Numbered from the stretch's first letter, positions 8,762 through 14,899 are shown. The stretch: 18,231 nucleotides of DNA from Salinirussus sp. (GCA_028275005.1 JAQCNN010000119.1:1-18231); one strand, 5' to 3'. Translations and numbers: made by a program. The notes: generated from the letters alone by a model not told the origin.

Positions 8762-9271
8762 GTGGACCTGCCCTTCGACGTCGTCGGCCTGGGGGCGGCC
8801 GACCACCCGACCGAGGGCGAGCAGGCACCCGACTTCCGGCGGCCGCTCGTCACCGACGAGTTCTGGGAGGACCGCGCGCTCTCGGAGCTGACCGCCGAGG
8901 GGCCGGTCCTGCTCGTCTTCCACCCGATGGACGGGGCCTTTCCGGCGACGTACATGTACAACGAACTCCGTGACCGTGCGGTCGACGGGGAGATCCGGGT
9001 CGTCGGCTGCTCGGTCTCCAGCCCCTACGAGCACAAGACACTCATCGAGGACCGCGAGTTCGACGTTGCGGTCTTTTCGGACCCGAAAAACGGCGTTGCC
9101 GAGCAGTACGACGTCGTCCACGACCTCGACGGGATGACGGGTGTCGCCGAGCCCCGGCCCGCGGTCTTCGTCGTCGACGAGGAGCGGGTCGTCCGGTACG
9201 CCTGGGTTGCCGAGGAGTGGCCCGAGTTCCCGGACTACGACGAGCTTGAGGCCGCCCTCGACGAGGTGTGA
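8762..9271 (+). CDS. Peroxiredoxin-fold (AhpC/TSA) protein lacking the usual catalytic cysteine
   Basis: This 169-residue protein has the order of a peroxiredoxin: APDF at 22-25, strand GPVLLVFHP at 47-55, active-site loop MDGAFPATYMYNELRD at 56-71, and strand IRVVGCS at 78-84. It then has an FSDP-type segment, a conserved AEPRPAVFVVD strand and a C-terminal helix. In bacterioferritin-comigratory-type enzymes the loop holds the peroxidatic cysteine and sometimes a resolving one. Here those positions are alanine (A62) and asparagine (N67), and the only cysteine in the protein is C83. I recall closely similar loops in other haloarchaeal proteins, so this looks like a family trait rather than a mutation. 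The GTG start abuts the upstream stop, and its own TGA overlaps the next GTG start. Peroxidase activity is doubtful; C83-based chemistry or a chaperone-like role are alternatives. Confidence 0.8.
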   Translation: MDLPFDVVGLGAADHPTEGEQAPDFRRPLVTDEFWEDRALSELTAEGPVLLVFHPMDGAFPATYMYNELRDRAVDGEIRVVGCSVSSPYEHKTLIEDREFDVAVFSDPKNGVAEQYDVVHDLDGMTGVAEPRPAVFVVDEERVVRYAWVAEEWPEFPDYDELEAALDEV

Positions 9272-9861
9272 GGGAGACACCCGACCCCGCGGTCGCCGCC
9301 GCGTCCACCGACGACGGGGGGCTCGTCGTCTACCCCACCGAGACCGTCTATGGCCTCGGCGCCGACGCGCTCGACGCCGACGCCGTGTCCCGCGTGTTCG
9401 AGGCGAAGCGTCGTGACCGGGACAAGCCGGTCTCGATGGCCGTCCCGACGGTCGAGAGCGCACTCGACTACACCCACCCCACCGCGTCCGAGCGGGCGTT
9501 CATGCACGAGTTCCTGCCCGGCCCCGTGACAGTGGTCGTTGAGCGGGCAACTGCGGTGCCGGACGTGCTGACGGCCGGTCGCGACCGTGTTGGCGTGCGC
9601 GTCCCGGACTGCGAGCCCGCGCTCGCGCTGCTTGCCGGGACGGGGCCGCTGACGGCGACCAGCGCAAATGTCAGCGGCCGGGAGAGCGCCCGCCGGGTCG
9701 CCGACCTCGACCCGGAGGTCCGGAACGCAACGGCCGTTGCCCTCGACACCGGCGAGACTGCCGGCGGGACGCCTTCGACCGTCGTCGACGTCACTGCCGG
9801 CCAGGTCCACCGCCGCGGGGCCGCCGTCGCGGACGTCAAGGGCTGGCTCGACGCCCACTAA
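9268..9861 (+). CDS. TsaC/Sua5/YrdC family threonylcarbamoyl-AMP synthase
   Basis: The protein (197 residues) consists of a YrdC domain only, without the C-terminal Sua5 domain. It is expected to make L-threonylcarbamoyl-AMP from threonine, bicarbonate and ATP, the first step of t6A formation at position 37 of ANN-decoding tRNAs. Key segments are VVYPTETVYGLG at 20-31, KRRDRDKPVSMAVP at about 47-60, FLPGPVTVVV, and LTATSANVSG, which carries the SxN nucleotide-binding motif. The GTG start at 9268 overlaps the redoxin stop by four bases (GTGA), so it is the third gene of a coupled operon. Its stop overlaps the convergent Cas4-like gene by three base pairs. YciO-type paralogues have a different or no known reaction, so the exact subfamily is not certain. 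Confidence 0.9.
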   Translation: MRETPDPAVAAASTDDGGLVVYPTETVYGLGADALDADAVSRVFEAKRRDRDKPVSMAVPTVESALDYTHPTASERAFMHEFLPGPVTVVVERATAVPDVLTAGRDRVGVRVPDCEPALALLAGTGPLTATSANVSGRESARRVADLDPEVRNATAVALDTGETAGGTPSTVVDVTAGQVHRRGAAVADVKGWLDAH

Positions 9862-10523
9862 CCGCCCAACAGCGACCGCAACGACCGCGTCCGGACCCCA
9901 CACTCCTCGCGGAACTCACAGGGCTTGCACTTGGCGTCGTTGTCGACCCGGGGGGGCGGCCCGTCGACCCGCCTCGCGGCCTGTACCGCCTCGCGGTACT
10001 CGGCACTCCGGCGCGGCCCCACGTCGACAGCCCGGACAACCCCGTGGGCGGGGTACTCCGCGTAGACCCGCTCGACCGGTGTCTCCTGCTCCCAGGACAG
10101 CGCCTTTGCCGCGGCGACCAGGTGCACACTCTGTGGGTGCCAGACGCCGGTCTCCGGGGGGTCACCGGTGAAGACCAGGGACAGTGACGGACCCTCCGGC
10201 CCCTCGAACCGCTTGTGGGCGATCCCCCGACAGTCCTTCCCCGAGAGGAGGACGTCCCGCCCCTCCGGGTCGGCAAGCGCCGCCCAGGCGTCGAGTCGGG
10301 CTTTCGCGCTCCCGAGCCGCGAGCGGAACTGCGTCGGGGTGACGTCGACGGGCGCCTCCCGGAGCGCCGCGTCGTCGGCGAGCAGGTCGGGATACCGGAA
10401 GGCAACGGCGCGGCGGCGGCTGACCTCCGGCGGAGTCTCGTGTGCGTCGGCGGGCTGCTGGCGGCGGTAGTACAGTTTGCGGGGACAGTAGGCGGCCGTC
10501 GCCACGTCGCGGAAGGCGAGCAT
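9858..10523 (-). CDS. Solitary Cas4-like (DUF83) iron-sulfur protein
   Basis: This 221-residue protein has the Cas4/Dna2-type cysteine layout: C13 in the N-terminal AAYCPRKLYY and C199, C202, C208 in the C-terminal CKPCEFREECG. Together these are expected to hold a 4Fe-4S cluster. Cas4 proteins are PD-(D/E)XK nucleases. Between the cysteines I see GKDCRGIAHKRFE, then ETGVWHPQSVHLVAAAKAL and PVERVYAEYPAHG. The middle segment sits where family members usually have an E-x-K triad followed by a QL..YA helix, but no E-x-K is visible. Nuclease activity is therefore doubtful. There are no cas1, cas2 or other cas genes and no repeat array in the window, so it is a stand-alone homologue. It lies 24 bases after the Cmi4-like gene, probably as the second gene of one operon. 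Confidence 0.72.
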   Translation of the reverse strand: MLAFRDVATAAYCPRKLYYRRQQPADAHETPPEVSRRRAVAFRYPDLLADDAALREAPVDVTPTQFRSRLGSAKARLDAWAALADPEGRDVLLSGKDCRGIAHKRFEGPEGPSLSLVFTGDPPETGVWHPQSVHLVAAAKALSWEQETPVERVYAEYPAHGVVRAVDVGPRRSAEYREAVQAARRVDGPPPRVDNDAKCKPCEFREECGVRTRSLRSLLGG

Positions 10524-10547
10524 AGGCTCGCTGGTCCCGGCTTCGAA

Positions 10548-11186
10548 CTAAAAGCTGAGGTCGACCTCCGGGTTGATATCCTCGGCGGCCTCCCGAAGAC
10601 CGTCGGCGCGGGCGTCACCGATGACCCGCCCCTCCAGGTCGGCGTCGGTCAGCCGCTCCTCGAAGGCGGCCCGGAACCGCTCGCTGACACGGCTGGCCCG
10701 TCGGTGTGCACGGGCAACCCCCTCGGCGCGCGCAACCGCCTCGGGGTCGGCGTCCACCTCGCGTCCGGCCTCGACTGCCGCGAGCAACGCCGGGTCGGTG
10801 TCGTCGTCCCGCAGGAGGTGCAGGTCGAACCGGGCGCGGACCACCGCCGTCTCCGGCACGCCCACTGTGGCCGCGATGTCAGCGTCGTCGTCGCCGGCGT
10901 GGAACCGCCTGACGACTGTCGCGAGAGTTCCGTCGTCGAGCCCGGTCTCGAACCCGAGCGTGTCCCGCATCTCCGCGACAATCCCCGTCACCGCCCCGTC
11001 GACAGTGCCGTCATCCAGCAACGACCCGCGGTCGGCCTCCTGGTCTGTGGTTGCCGTCTCCGTCCCGGTGGCCTCGACGAAGACGTCCCGGAGATGCTCG
11101 GTTTCGGCGTCATCGGCCCTCTCCTCCGGGCCGTCGGGGTCCGAATCGTCGGGCGTCCTCGCTGGTGGGTCATCGGAGTCGTGCAT
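10548..11186 (-). CDS. Conditioned medium-induced protein 4 (Cmi4)-like protein
   Basis: This soluble, very acidic protein has about 212 residues. From memory it resembles the haloarchaeal proteins annotated as conditioned medium-induced protein 4: a segment LRDVFVEATGTETAT is followed by QEADRGSL, then a helical region (IVAEMRDTLGFETGLDD). Next comes an HTH-like stretch (TVVRRFHAGDDDADIAATVGV, where GDDDADIA resembles the turn before a recognition helix), then RARFDLHLLRDDD and a helical C-terminus ending in PEVDLSF. A DNA- or RNA-binding role is inference. The ATG at 11186 is chosen because it starts an acidic, halophilic-looking N-terminus; the frame stays open to 11258, but that extension looks non-coding. 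It precedes the Cas4-like gene by 24 bases. The 193-bp gap upstream (11187-11379) holds no gene. Confidence 0.7.
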   Translation of the reverse strand: MHDSDDPPARTPDDSDPDGPEERADDAETEHLRDVFVEATGTETATTDQEADRGSLLDDGTVDGAVTGIVAEMRDTLGFETGLDDGTLATVVRRFHAGDDDADIAATVGVPETAVVRARFDLHLLRDDDTDPALLAAVEAGREVDADPEAVARAEGVARAHRRASRVSERFRAAFEERLTDADLEGRVIGDARADGLREAAEDINPEVDLSF

Positions 11187-11379
11187 AAACTGTTCGTACA
11201 CGGCCGCGACTGAAGTGCCTCCCGGCACCAGGGTGGCTTCCCTCCGGCCTCCAGTCACAGAGGGTCGGGGCTGGGTGGCGGGAGCGGCTGTCAGAGGGCG
11301 TTCGGGGACAGCAAGTCCCGGCGAGGGCGTTACCGGGTCCGGGGCGACATCGCACGGACAGCAGGGCCTGACAGCGCCC

Positions 11380-12054
11380 TCACCGCATCGGCTGTTGTCG
11401 CCTGCTGCTGCCGCCGACCGGCAACTCCTGTTTTTTGTTGCTGTAGATCCAGGCCAGCACGGCGATGTTGATGACCAGGAACACGATAGCGAGGATGTCG
11501 ATGCTGGCGGCGCCGCCGGCGGGGGCCACCAGTTGGATGAGGCTGAACACCAGGTTCAGCGCCCAGACACCGGCCATCAGCGGCCACCCCCAGTCGGCGT
11601 CGCTGAACGCGCCGATGGCGGCCGCGAGAAAGCCAATCGTCAGCACGAGGAAGACGAGGCCGTAGATAGTTGCCAGGGCACCCGCCTGGCCGGCGGCCTG
11701 GGCGGCCTCCTCTGCCCCCTGAGCGCCGGTGTCCTGTGCGGCCTGTGACGCGGCTCCGGCGATACTGGCACCCAGCAGGAACCCTGCGGTGAGCACGAGA
11801 TTCAACAGCGAGTAGAGGATCGACAGGACGCTAATCAGCGCCCCGATAGCACTCGAGTCGCCGCCGTCGGTCATCTGCTGTGGCTGTGCCTGCTGGACCC
11901 GACCCTGGGACTGGCCCTGTTGGGGGGTCTGTGCCCCCCGCTGTGGCTGGCCCTGCTGGTGTTGGCCCTGGTTGTTCGTGAACTGTGCACCACACTCCGG
12001 ACACGATGCGGCGCCCTGTGCGACCTGTGCCCCGCAGTTGTGACACTGTGCCAT
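11380..12054 (-). CDS. Zinc-ribbon, Gln-rich linker, four-helix membrane protein
   Basis: The 224-residue protein has three parts. Residues 1-24 form a zinc ribbon with C4/C7 (CHNC) and C18/C21 (CPEC). A glutamine-rich linker (about residues 27-61) of QQGQPQRG-type sequence follows. The rest holds four hydrophobic segments: ALISVLSILYSLLNLVL, TIYGLVFLVLTIGFLAAA, MAGVWALNLVFSLIQLV and LAIVFLVINIAVLAWIY. Helices one and two are separated by an alanine/glutamine-rich loop. The family looks like the zinc-ribbon plus DUF4870-like membrane proteins common in haloarchaea; function is unknown. The frame is open far upstream, but the real start is ATG 12054, because the zinc ribbon begins there and a TATA element lies about 35 bases upstream. 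An in-frame ATG at 12069 would add MSCHI. The gene diverges from hemB. Confidence 0.75.
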   Translation of the reverse strand: MAQCHNCGAQVAQGAASCPECGAQFTNNQGQHQQGQPQRGAQTPQQGQSQGRVQQAQPQQMTDGGDSSAIGALISVLSILYSLLNLVLTAGFLLGASIAGAASQAAQDTGAQGAEEAAQAAGQAGALATIYGLVFLVLTIGFLAAAIGAFSDADWGWPLMAGVWALNLVFSLIQLVAPAGGAASIDILAIVFLVINIAVLAWIYSNKKQELPVGGSSRRQQPMR

Positions 12055-12084
12055 GATATGACAGGACATTATTACGAACTCCCA

Positions 12085-12093
12085 TCTAAAAAT
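12085..12093 (-). promoter_or_regulatory. TATA-like element for the zinc-ribbon membrane protein
   Basis: On the minus strand the sequence reads AATTTTTAG, about 35 bases before the ATG at 12054, predicting a leader of under ten bases. It stands in a markedly AT-rich island (about 12058-12136) between two divergent genes. Confidence 0.5.
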
Positions 12094-12123
12094 TATTGTA
12101 CAGGTACAAGTCGACACTACGCG

Positions 12124-12135
12124 AAATATTATATA
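12124..12135 (+). promoter_or_regulatory. TATA-like element for hemB
   Basis: AAATATTATATA is the strongest TATA-type sequence in this gap. Transcription would begin near 12156, leaving a 5' leader of about 43 bases before the ATG at 12199. Because the motif is nearly symmetric it could also work towards the minus strand. Confidence 0.5.
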
Positions 12136-12198
12136 GGTCGAACGGCCGGCCCGGTGCTCGAACGTCAGGGATTTGAACCGCTCGCCACAATTAGTGGT

Positions 12199-13179
12199 AT
12201 GGATTCCACTGACCGTCCCCGCCGCCTGCGCTCGGACGGTATCAGCCCGCTCGTGCGGGAGACACGACTCCATCCTCAGGACCTCATCGCGCCCGTCTTC
12301 GTCGACGCCACCGCCGAGCAGCGCCAGCCAATCGAGTCGATGCCCGGCCACGAGCGTGTGCCCGTCGACGAGGCGGTCGACCGCGTCCGAGAGGTCCGCG
12401 AGACCGGCGTCGGCGCGGTGCTGGTCTTCGGTATCCCCGACACGAAGGACGACCGTGGCTCCCGGGCCTGGGCCGAGGACGGCGTCGTCCAGCGGGCCGT
12501 TCGTAGTATCGTCGCCGAGACCGACGCCTACGTCATCACCGACGTCTGTCTCTGCGAGTACACGAGCCACGGTCACTGTGGCGTGTTGGAGGCGGGGGCT
12601 CGTGAGGAGCCCCACATGACCGTCGCCAACGACGAGACCTTAGAGTTGATCGCGCGCACCGCCCGCTCACACGTCGACGCGGGCGCCGACATGGTCGCCC
12701 CGTCGGGGATGATGGACGGGATGGTCGCGGCGGTCCGGACGGAACTGGACCGGGCCGGCCACGAATCCGCTCCTGTGATGAGCTACGCCGCAAAGTACGA
12801 GTCGGCGTTTTACGGGCCGTTCCGGGACGCCGCCGACGGCGCGCCGGCCTTCGGTGACCGTCGCCACTACCAGATGGACCCGGCGAACAGCCGTGAGGCG
12901 GGCCGGGAGGTTTCGCTGGACGCCGAGCAGGGTGCGGACGTGCTGATGGTCAAGCCCGCCCTCCCGTATCTGGACGTTGTCCGGCAGGTCCGTGAGGGGT
13001 TCGACCATCCTGTGGCCGCATACAACGTCTCCGGGGAGTACGCGATGCTTCAGGCCGCCGCCGAGAAGGGGTGGCTCGACCTGGAAGCGGTCGCCCACGA
13101 GTCGCTGCTGTCGATCAAGCGTGCCGGTGCGGACCTCATCGTGACCTACTTCGCCGAGGACGTCGCCCGCAAGCTGTAG
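12199..13179 (+). CDS. hemB: Delta-aminolevulinic acid dehydratase (porphobilinogen synthase)
   Basis: This 326-residue enzyme condenses two molecules of 5-aminolevulinate to porphobilinogen, an early step of tetrapyrrole (haem, corrinoid) synthesis in the cytoplasm. The zinc-type active-site motif DVCLCEYTSHGHC is present with C117, C119 and C127. The two active-site lysines are K199 in YAAKYESAFYGPF and K252 in LMVKPALPYLD; the latter would form the Schiff base. APSGMMDGM and the C-terminal GADLIVTYFA segment are also typical. ATG 12199 is chosen because the conserved region RPRRLRSDGISPLVRET begins just after it; the open frame upstream encodes nothing recognisable. It has its own promoter. 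It converges on the histidine kinase with 25 bases between stops, and no other haem gene is linked here. Confidence 0.96.
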   Translation: MDSTDRPRRLRSDGISPLVRETRLHPQDLIAPVFVDATAEQRQPIESMPGHERVPVDEAVDRVREVRETGVGAVLVFGIPDTKDDRGSRAWAEDGVVQRAVRSIVAETDAYVITDVCLCEYTSHGHCGVLEAGAREEPHMTVANDETLELIARTARSHVDAGADMVAPSGMMDGMVAAVRTELDRAGHESAPVMSYAAKYESAFYGPFRDAADGAPAFGDRRHYQMDPANSREAGREVSLDAEQGADVLMVKPALPYLDVVRQVREGFDHPVAAYNVSGEYAMLQAAAEKGWLDLEAVAHESLLSIKRAGADLIVTYFAEDVARKL

Positions 13180-13204
13180 CCGGCGCCTACCCGTCGGCCG
13201 CGGC

Positions 13205-14260
13205 TCAGCCGGCGTCGAGTGACTCGTCGTCGGGCTCGGTCGGTCGGAGCCACACCCGGACCCGCGTCCAGCCGTCACACCGCTGGTAGCCGAGGTGACC
13301 GCCACAGGCCTCGGCAACCCACCGGGCGAGCCACAGGCCGATCCCCGTGTTGTGCTGGAGCTGTGTGATATCGCAGTCCTCGAAGACCGGCCCGCGGACC
13401 GACTGGGGGATCCCGGGGCCGTCATCGGCCACTTCGACCGCCACACGGTCCTGTCGCCGTCGGGCGGACACCTCGACGCGTGGCGAGTCACTGCCGTGGA
13501 CTACGCCGTTCTCGACCAGTGCCGCGACGGCGGCACGGAGCCACGGAACCCCCTCGACGAAGAGGTGGTCCGGGAGCGTAGTGGCGACCGGCACCCCGTG
13601 GACCGCCGCCTCGGTCGTCGCCACCGACCGTGCCAGCGCCGCGACGTCGGTCGGCTCCGGGTCGTGGTCGGCGGTGAGCACCCGCTCGACGGTGCGGGTC
13701 TCCTCGCCCGACGTCAGCAACTGCCTGGCGTGAGTCGTGATGGTGTCGCCGAAGTCCGCCACCGCGGGCGTCTCCGCGCGCTCGGTGACCTGTTCGGCGG
13801 CGGTAAGCACGACCTGCAGTTCGTTGCGGAGGTCGTGGCGCAACAGCCGGTGGATCACCTGCATGTGCTGCTCGTAGCGGCGCTGTTCGGTGATGTCGGT
13901 GTAGATAGCAAAGCCGTACTGTCCGCCGTCGCGCTCGTAGGGAACCCCCCGATAGAGGAACTCCCGGGGGCCGGTGCTCGTCTGACGGGTGACGAGTTCG
14001 GTGTTTGGCTTTCCCTGTGCCGTCCGGCGGTCGAACTGTTCGGACTCCCCGACAGCATCCTCCGGGACGATGAAGTCGTTGAGTGACGCGCCGACGACGG
14101 TCTCGCGGTCGTAGCCGAACACCGCCTCGAACGCCGGGTTCACCGCACGGACGACCGGCGTGTGGTCGACGAATTCGACCTCGACGACAGGGTCGTCGAT
14201 GAGGGCGAACAGATGGCCAAAGCGTTCCTCGGCGGTCGTCTCCGGTCCGCTCACAGCCAC
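13205..14260 (-). CDS. PAS domain sensor histidine kinase
   Basis: This 351-residue soluble kinase has no membrane segments. An N-terminal PAS domain (about 14-128) runs from FGHLFALIDDPVVEVEF through NPAFEAVFGYDRETVVG to GFAIYTDITEQRRYE, which resembles a PAC end. The H-box is LLRHDLRNELQ, with the phospho-acceptor His142. The ATPase domain has the N-box ALVENGVVHG (E250, N251), the G1 box ADDGPGIP at 278-285 and the G2 box TGIGLWLARW at 305-314. A haloarchaeal type of kinase that senses a cytoplasmic or diffusible signal is likely; the ligand is not evident. No response regulator is adjacent. The GTG start at 14260 is used because the frame is closed by a stop at 14282-14284. The gene converges on hemB. 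Confidence 0.92.
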   Translation of the reverse strand: MAVSGPETTAEERFGHLFALIDDPVVEVEFVDHTPVVRAVNPAFEAVFGYDRETVVGASLNDFIVPEDAVGESEQFDRRTAQGKPNTELVTRQTSTGPREFLYRGVPYERDGGQYGFAIYTDITEQRRYEQHMQVIHRLLRHDLRNELQVVLTAAEQVTERAETPAVADFGDTITTHARQLLTSGEETRTVERVLTADHDPEPTDVAALARSVATTEAAVHGVPVATTLPDHLFVEGVPWLRAAVAALVENGVVHGSDSPRVEVSARRRQDRVAVEVADDGPGIPQSVRGPVFEDCDITQLQHNTGIGLWLARWVAEACGGHLGYQRCDGWTRVRVWLRPTEPDDESLDAG

Positions 14261-14402
14261 GTCCCTCCAGGGAGCCTGGACTCAGCCACTGTCACGCGTG
14301 TCGGCGGCCGTCGGGTGGGTGACCCCCTCGTGACACCGGTCACGGGTGCGTTCCGCTGTCCCCGGTCGGGGCTCACTGCCACACCGTGACCCGGCGCCTG
14401 CG

Positions 14403-14416
14403 CAGTTCCGGAACTG
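14403..14416. repeat. Perfect 14-bp palindrome, candidate operator
   Basis: CAGTTCCGGAACTG is its own reverse complement. It lies in the gene-free region about 150 bases upstream of the kinase start and about 490 bases before amt. It has the size and symmetry of a dimeric regulator site. Confidence 0.45.
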
Positions 14417-14457
14417 AATGATCGTCCCGGCATGTGTCTGTAGCAGAATGGCTCCCA

Positions 14458-14472
14458 CCGATAAATAATCGG
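14458..14472. repeat. CCGAT-AAATA-ATCGG inverted repeat
   Basis: Five-base arms enclose an AT-only spacer, and a further ATCGG follows at 14478-14482. The spacer on the minus strand reads TATTT, so the element could combine a TATA sequence with a flanking operator for the kinase. If so, the kinase mRNA would have a leader of more than 150 bases. Confidence 0.35.
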
Positions 14473-14770
14473 GGCATATCGGTAAGACTTATTCAGGGTT
14501 CACCGGGGGGTCGACACACGAGGCGACCGGTCGTGGGGCGGATGGCGGCCGGGGTGACCCGCCGGCGTGGTAGGCGCCACCCATCGCGGACCGGGATATC
14601 GGTCTATTTTCCCCCCGTCCCGACGGCAACCGCGGTCCACGAACGCACAGAACTGTGTGGATGACCGTCCTACAACTGGACAAATTACGACCTTATATCG
14701 ATAATATCATTATGAAGTTTGGTCATACAGTCACCTATACACTCGTATGTTCGGCTTTGTAAACCAAGGG

Positions 14771-14779
14771 CTTATTAGG
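14771..14779 (+). promoter_or_regulatory. TATA-like element for the amt operon
   Basis: CTTATTAGG is centred about 28 bases before an ATG at 14804, so transcription should begin almost exactly at that codon. The amt TTG start lies a further 86 bases downstream. Another TATA-like word (CTTATAT, near 14692) is an alternative. Confidence 0.5.
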
Positions 14780-14803
14780 TACGATGTGCTGGGCCAAATC
14801 GTG

Positions 14804-14899
14804 ATGCAGACAACGAATGTAACCCAAACGCGAAAAAAGTGTGGTGAATCTACAGCTAATGCCGCGCCTCGTATCCGGGGTGTGAACTCTTGGACGTAG
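14804..14899 (+). CDS. Possible 31-residue leader ORF overlapping the amt start
   Basis: An ATG at the predicted leaderless transcription start opens a 31-codon frame that starts MQTTNVTQTRKK and ends GVNSWT at TAG 14897-14899, ten bases inside amt. The peptide is basic and shows no domain. Its codon use is AT-rich and unlike neighbouring genes, so it is probably not a conserved protein. The position and overlap suggest a leader peptide or upstream ORF coupled to amt translation. The alternative is that a frameshift separates this stretch from amt and that amt really starts at 14804; the residues do not resemble a known Amt N-terminus, so I favour a separate ORF or untranslated leader. Confidence 0.3.
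   Translation: MQTTNVTQTRKKCGESTANAAPRIRGVNSWT
14877..14884 (+). promoter_or_regulatory. Shine-Dalgarno-like site before the amt TTG start
   Basis: GGGGTGTG, close to the haloarchaeal consensus GGAGGTGA, ends five bases before TTG 14890. It supports internal initiation at this non-standard codon and decides the start. Confidence 0.4.

Larger units (their letters stand above)
14261..14889. other. 629-bp gene-free region between the kinase and amt
   Basis: No conserved protein is visible; the frames through it are arginine-rich and not halophile-like. Composition changes sharply: 14261-14440 is GC-rich, 14441-14500 is mixed and contains ATAAATAATC and CTTATTC, 14501-14650 is GC-rich again, and 14680-14860 is AT-rich. 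The region holds a perfect 14-bp palindrome, a CCGAT/ATCGG hairpin, the inverted repeat CACAG-AA-CTGTG at 14646-14657, the palindrome TATCGATA at 14696-14703, and at least three TATA-like words (CTTATTC near 14488, CTTATAT near 14692 and CTTATTAGG at 14771). It looks like a complex control region for amt and possibly the kinase, and could hide a small RNA gene. Confidence 0.6.

Noticed and set aside
10215..11213. A 332-residue plus-strand frame opposite the Cas4-like and Cmi4-like genes
   Set aside because: The minus-strand reading carries the conserved cysteine motifs and an acidic composition; the plus reading has no recognisable domain.
11363..11380. AGGGC-N8-GCCCT hairpin at the end of the zinc-ribbon gene as a terminator
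   Set aside because: A five-base stem without a T-run is weak evidence in GC-rich DNA, and archaeal termination rarely depends on such hairpins.
9850..11400. A CRISPR array near the Cas4-like gene
   Set aside because: I found no regularly spaced direct repeats here or elsewhere in the window.
11920..12198. N-terminal extension of HemB by 93 residues
   Set aside because: It crosses the divergent promoter region, has no similarity to HemB, and the known family start lies at MDSTDRPRR.
12055..12615. N-terminal extension of the zinc-ribbon protein by about 187 residues
   Set aside because: The extension is antisense to hemB, and the zinc ribbon begins exactly at the ATG at 12054, next to a TATA element.
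14712..14762. A 16-codon ORF (starting MKFGHTV) upstream of the amt promoter
   Set aside because: It is very short, with no TATA at leaderless spacing and no ribosome-binding site; likely chance in AT-rich DNA.
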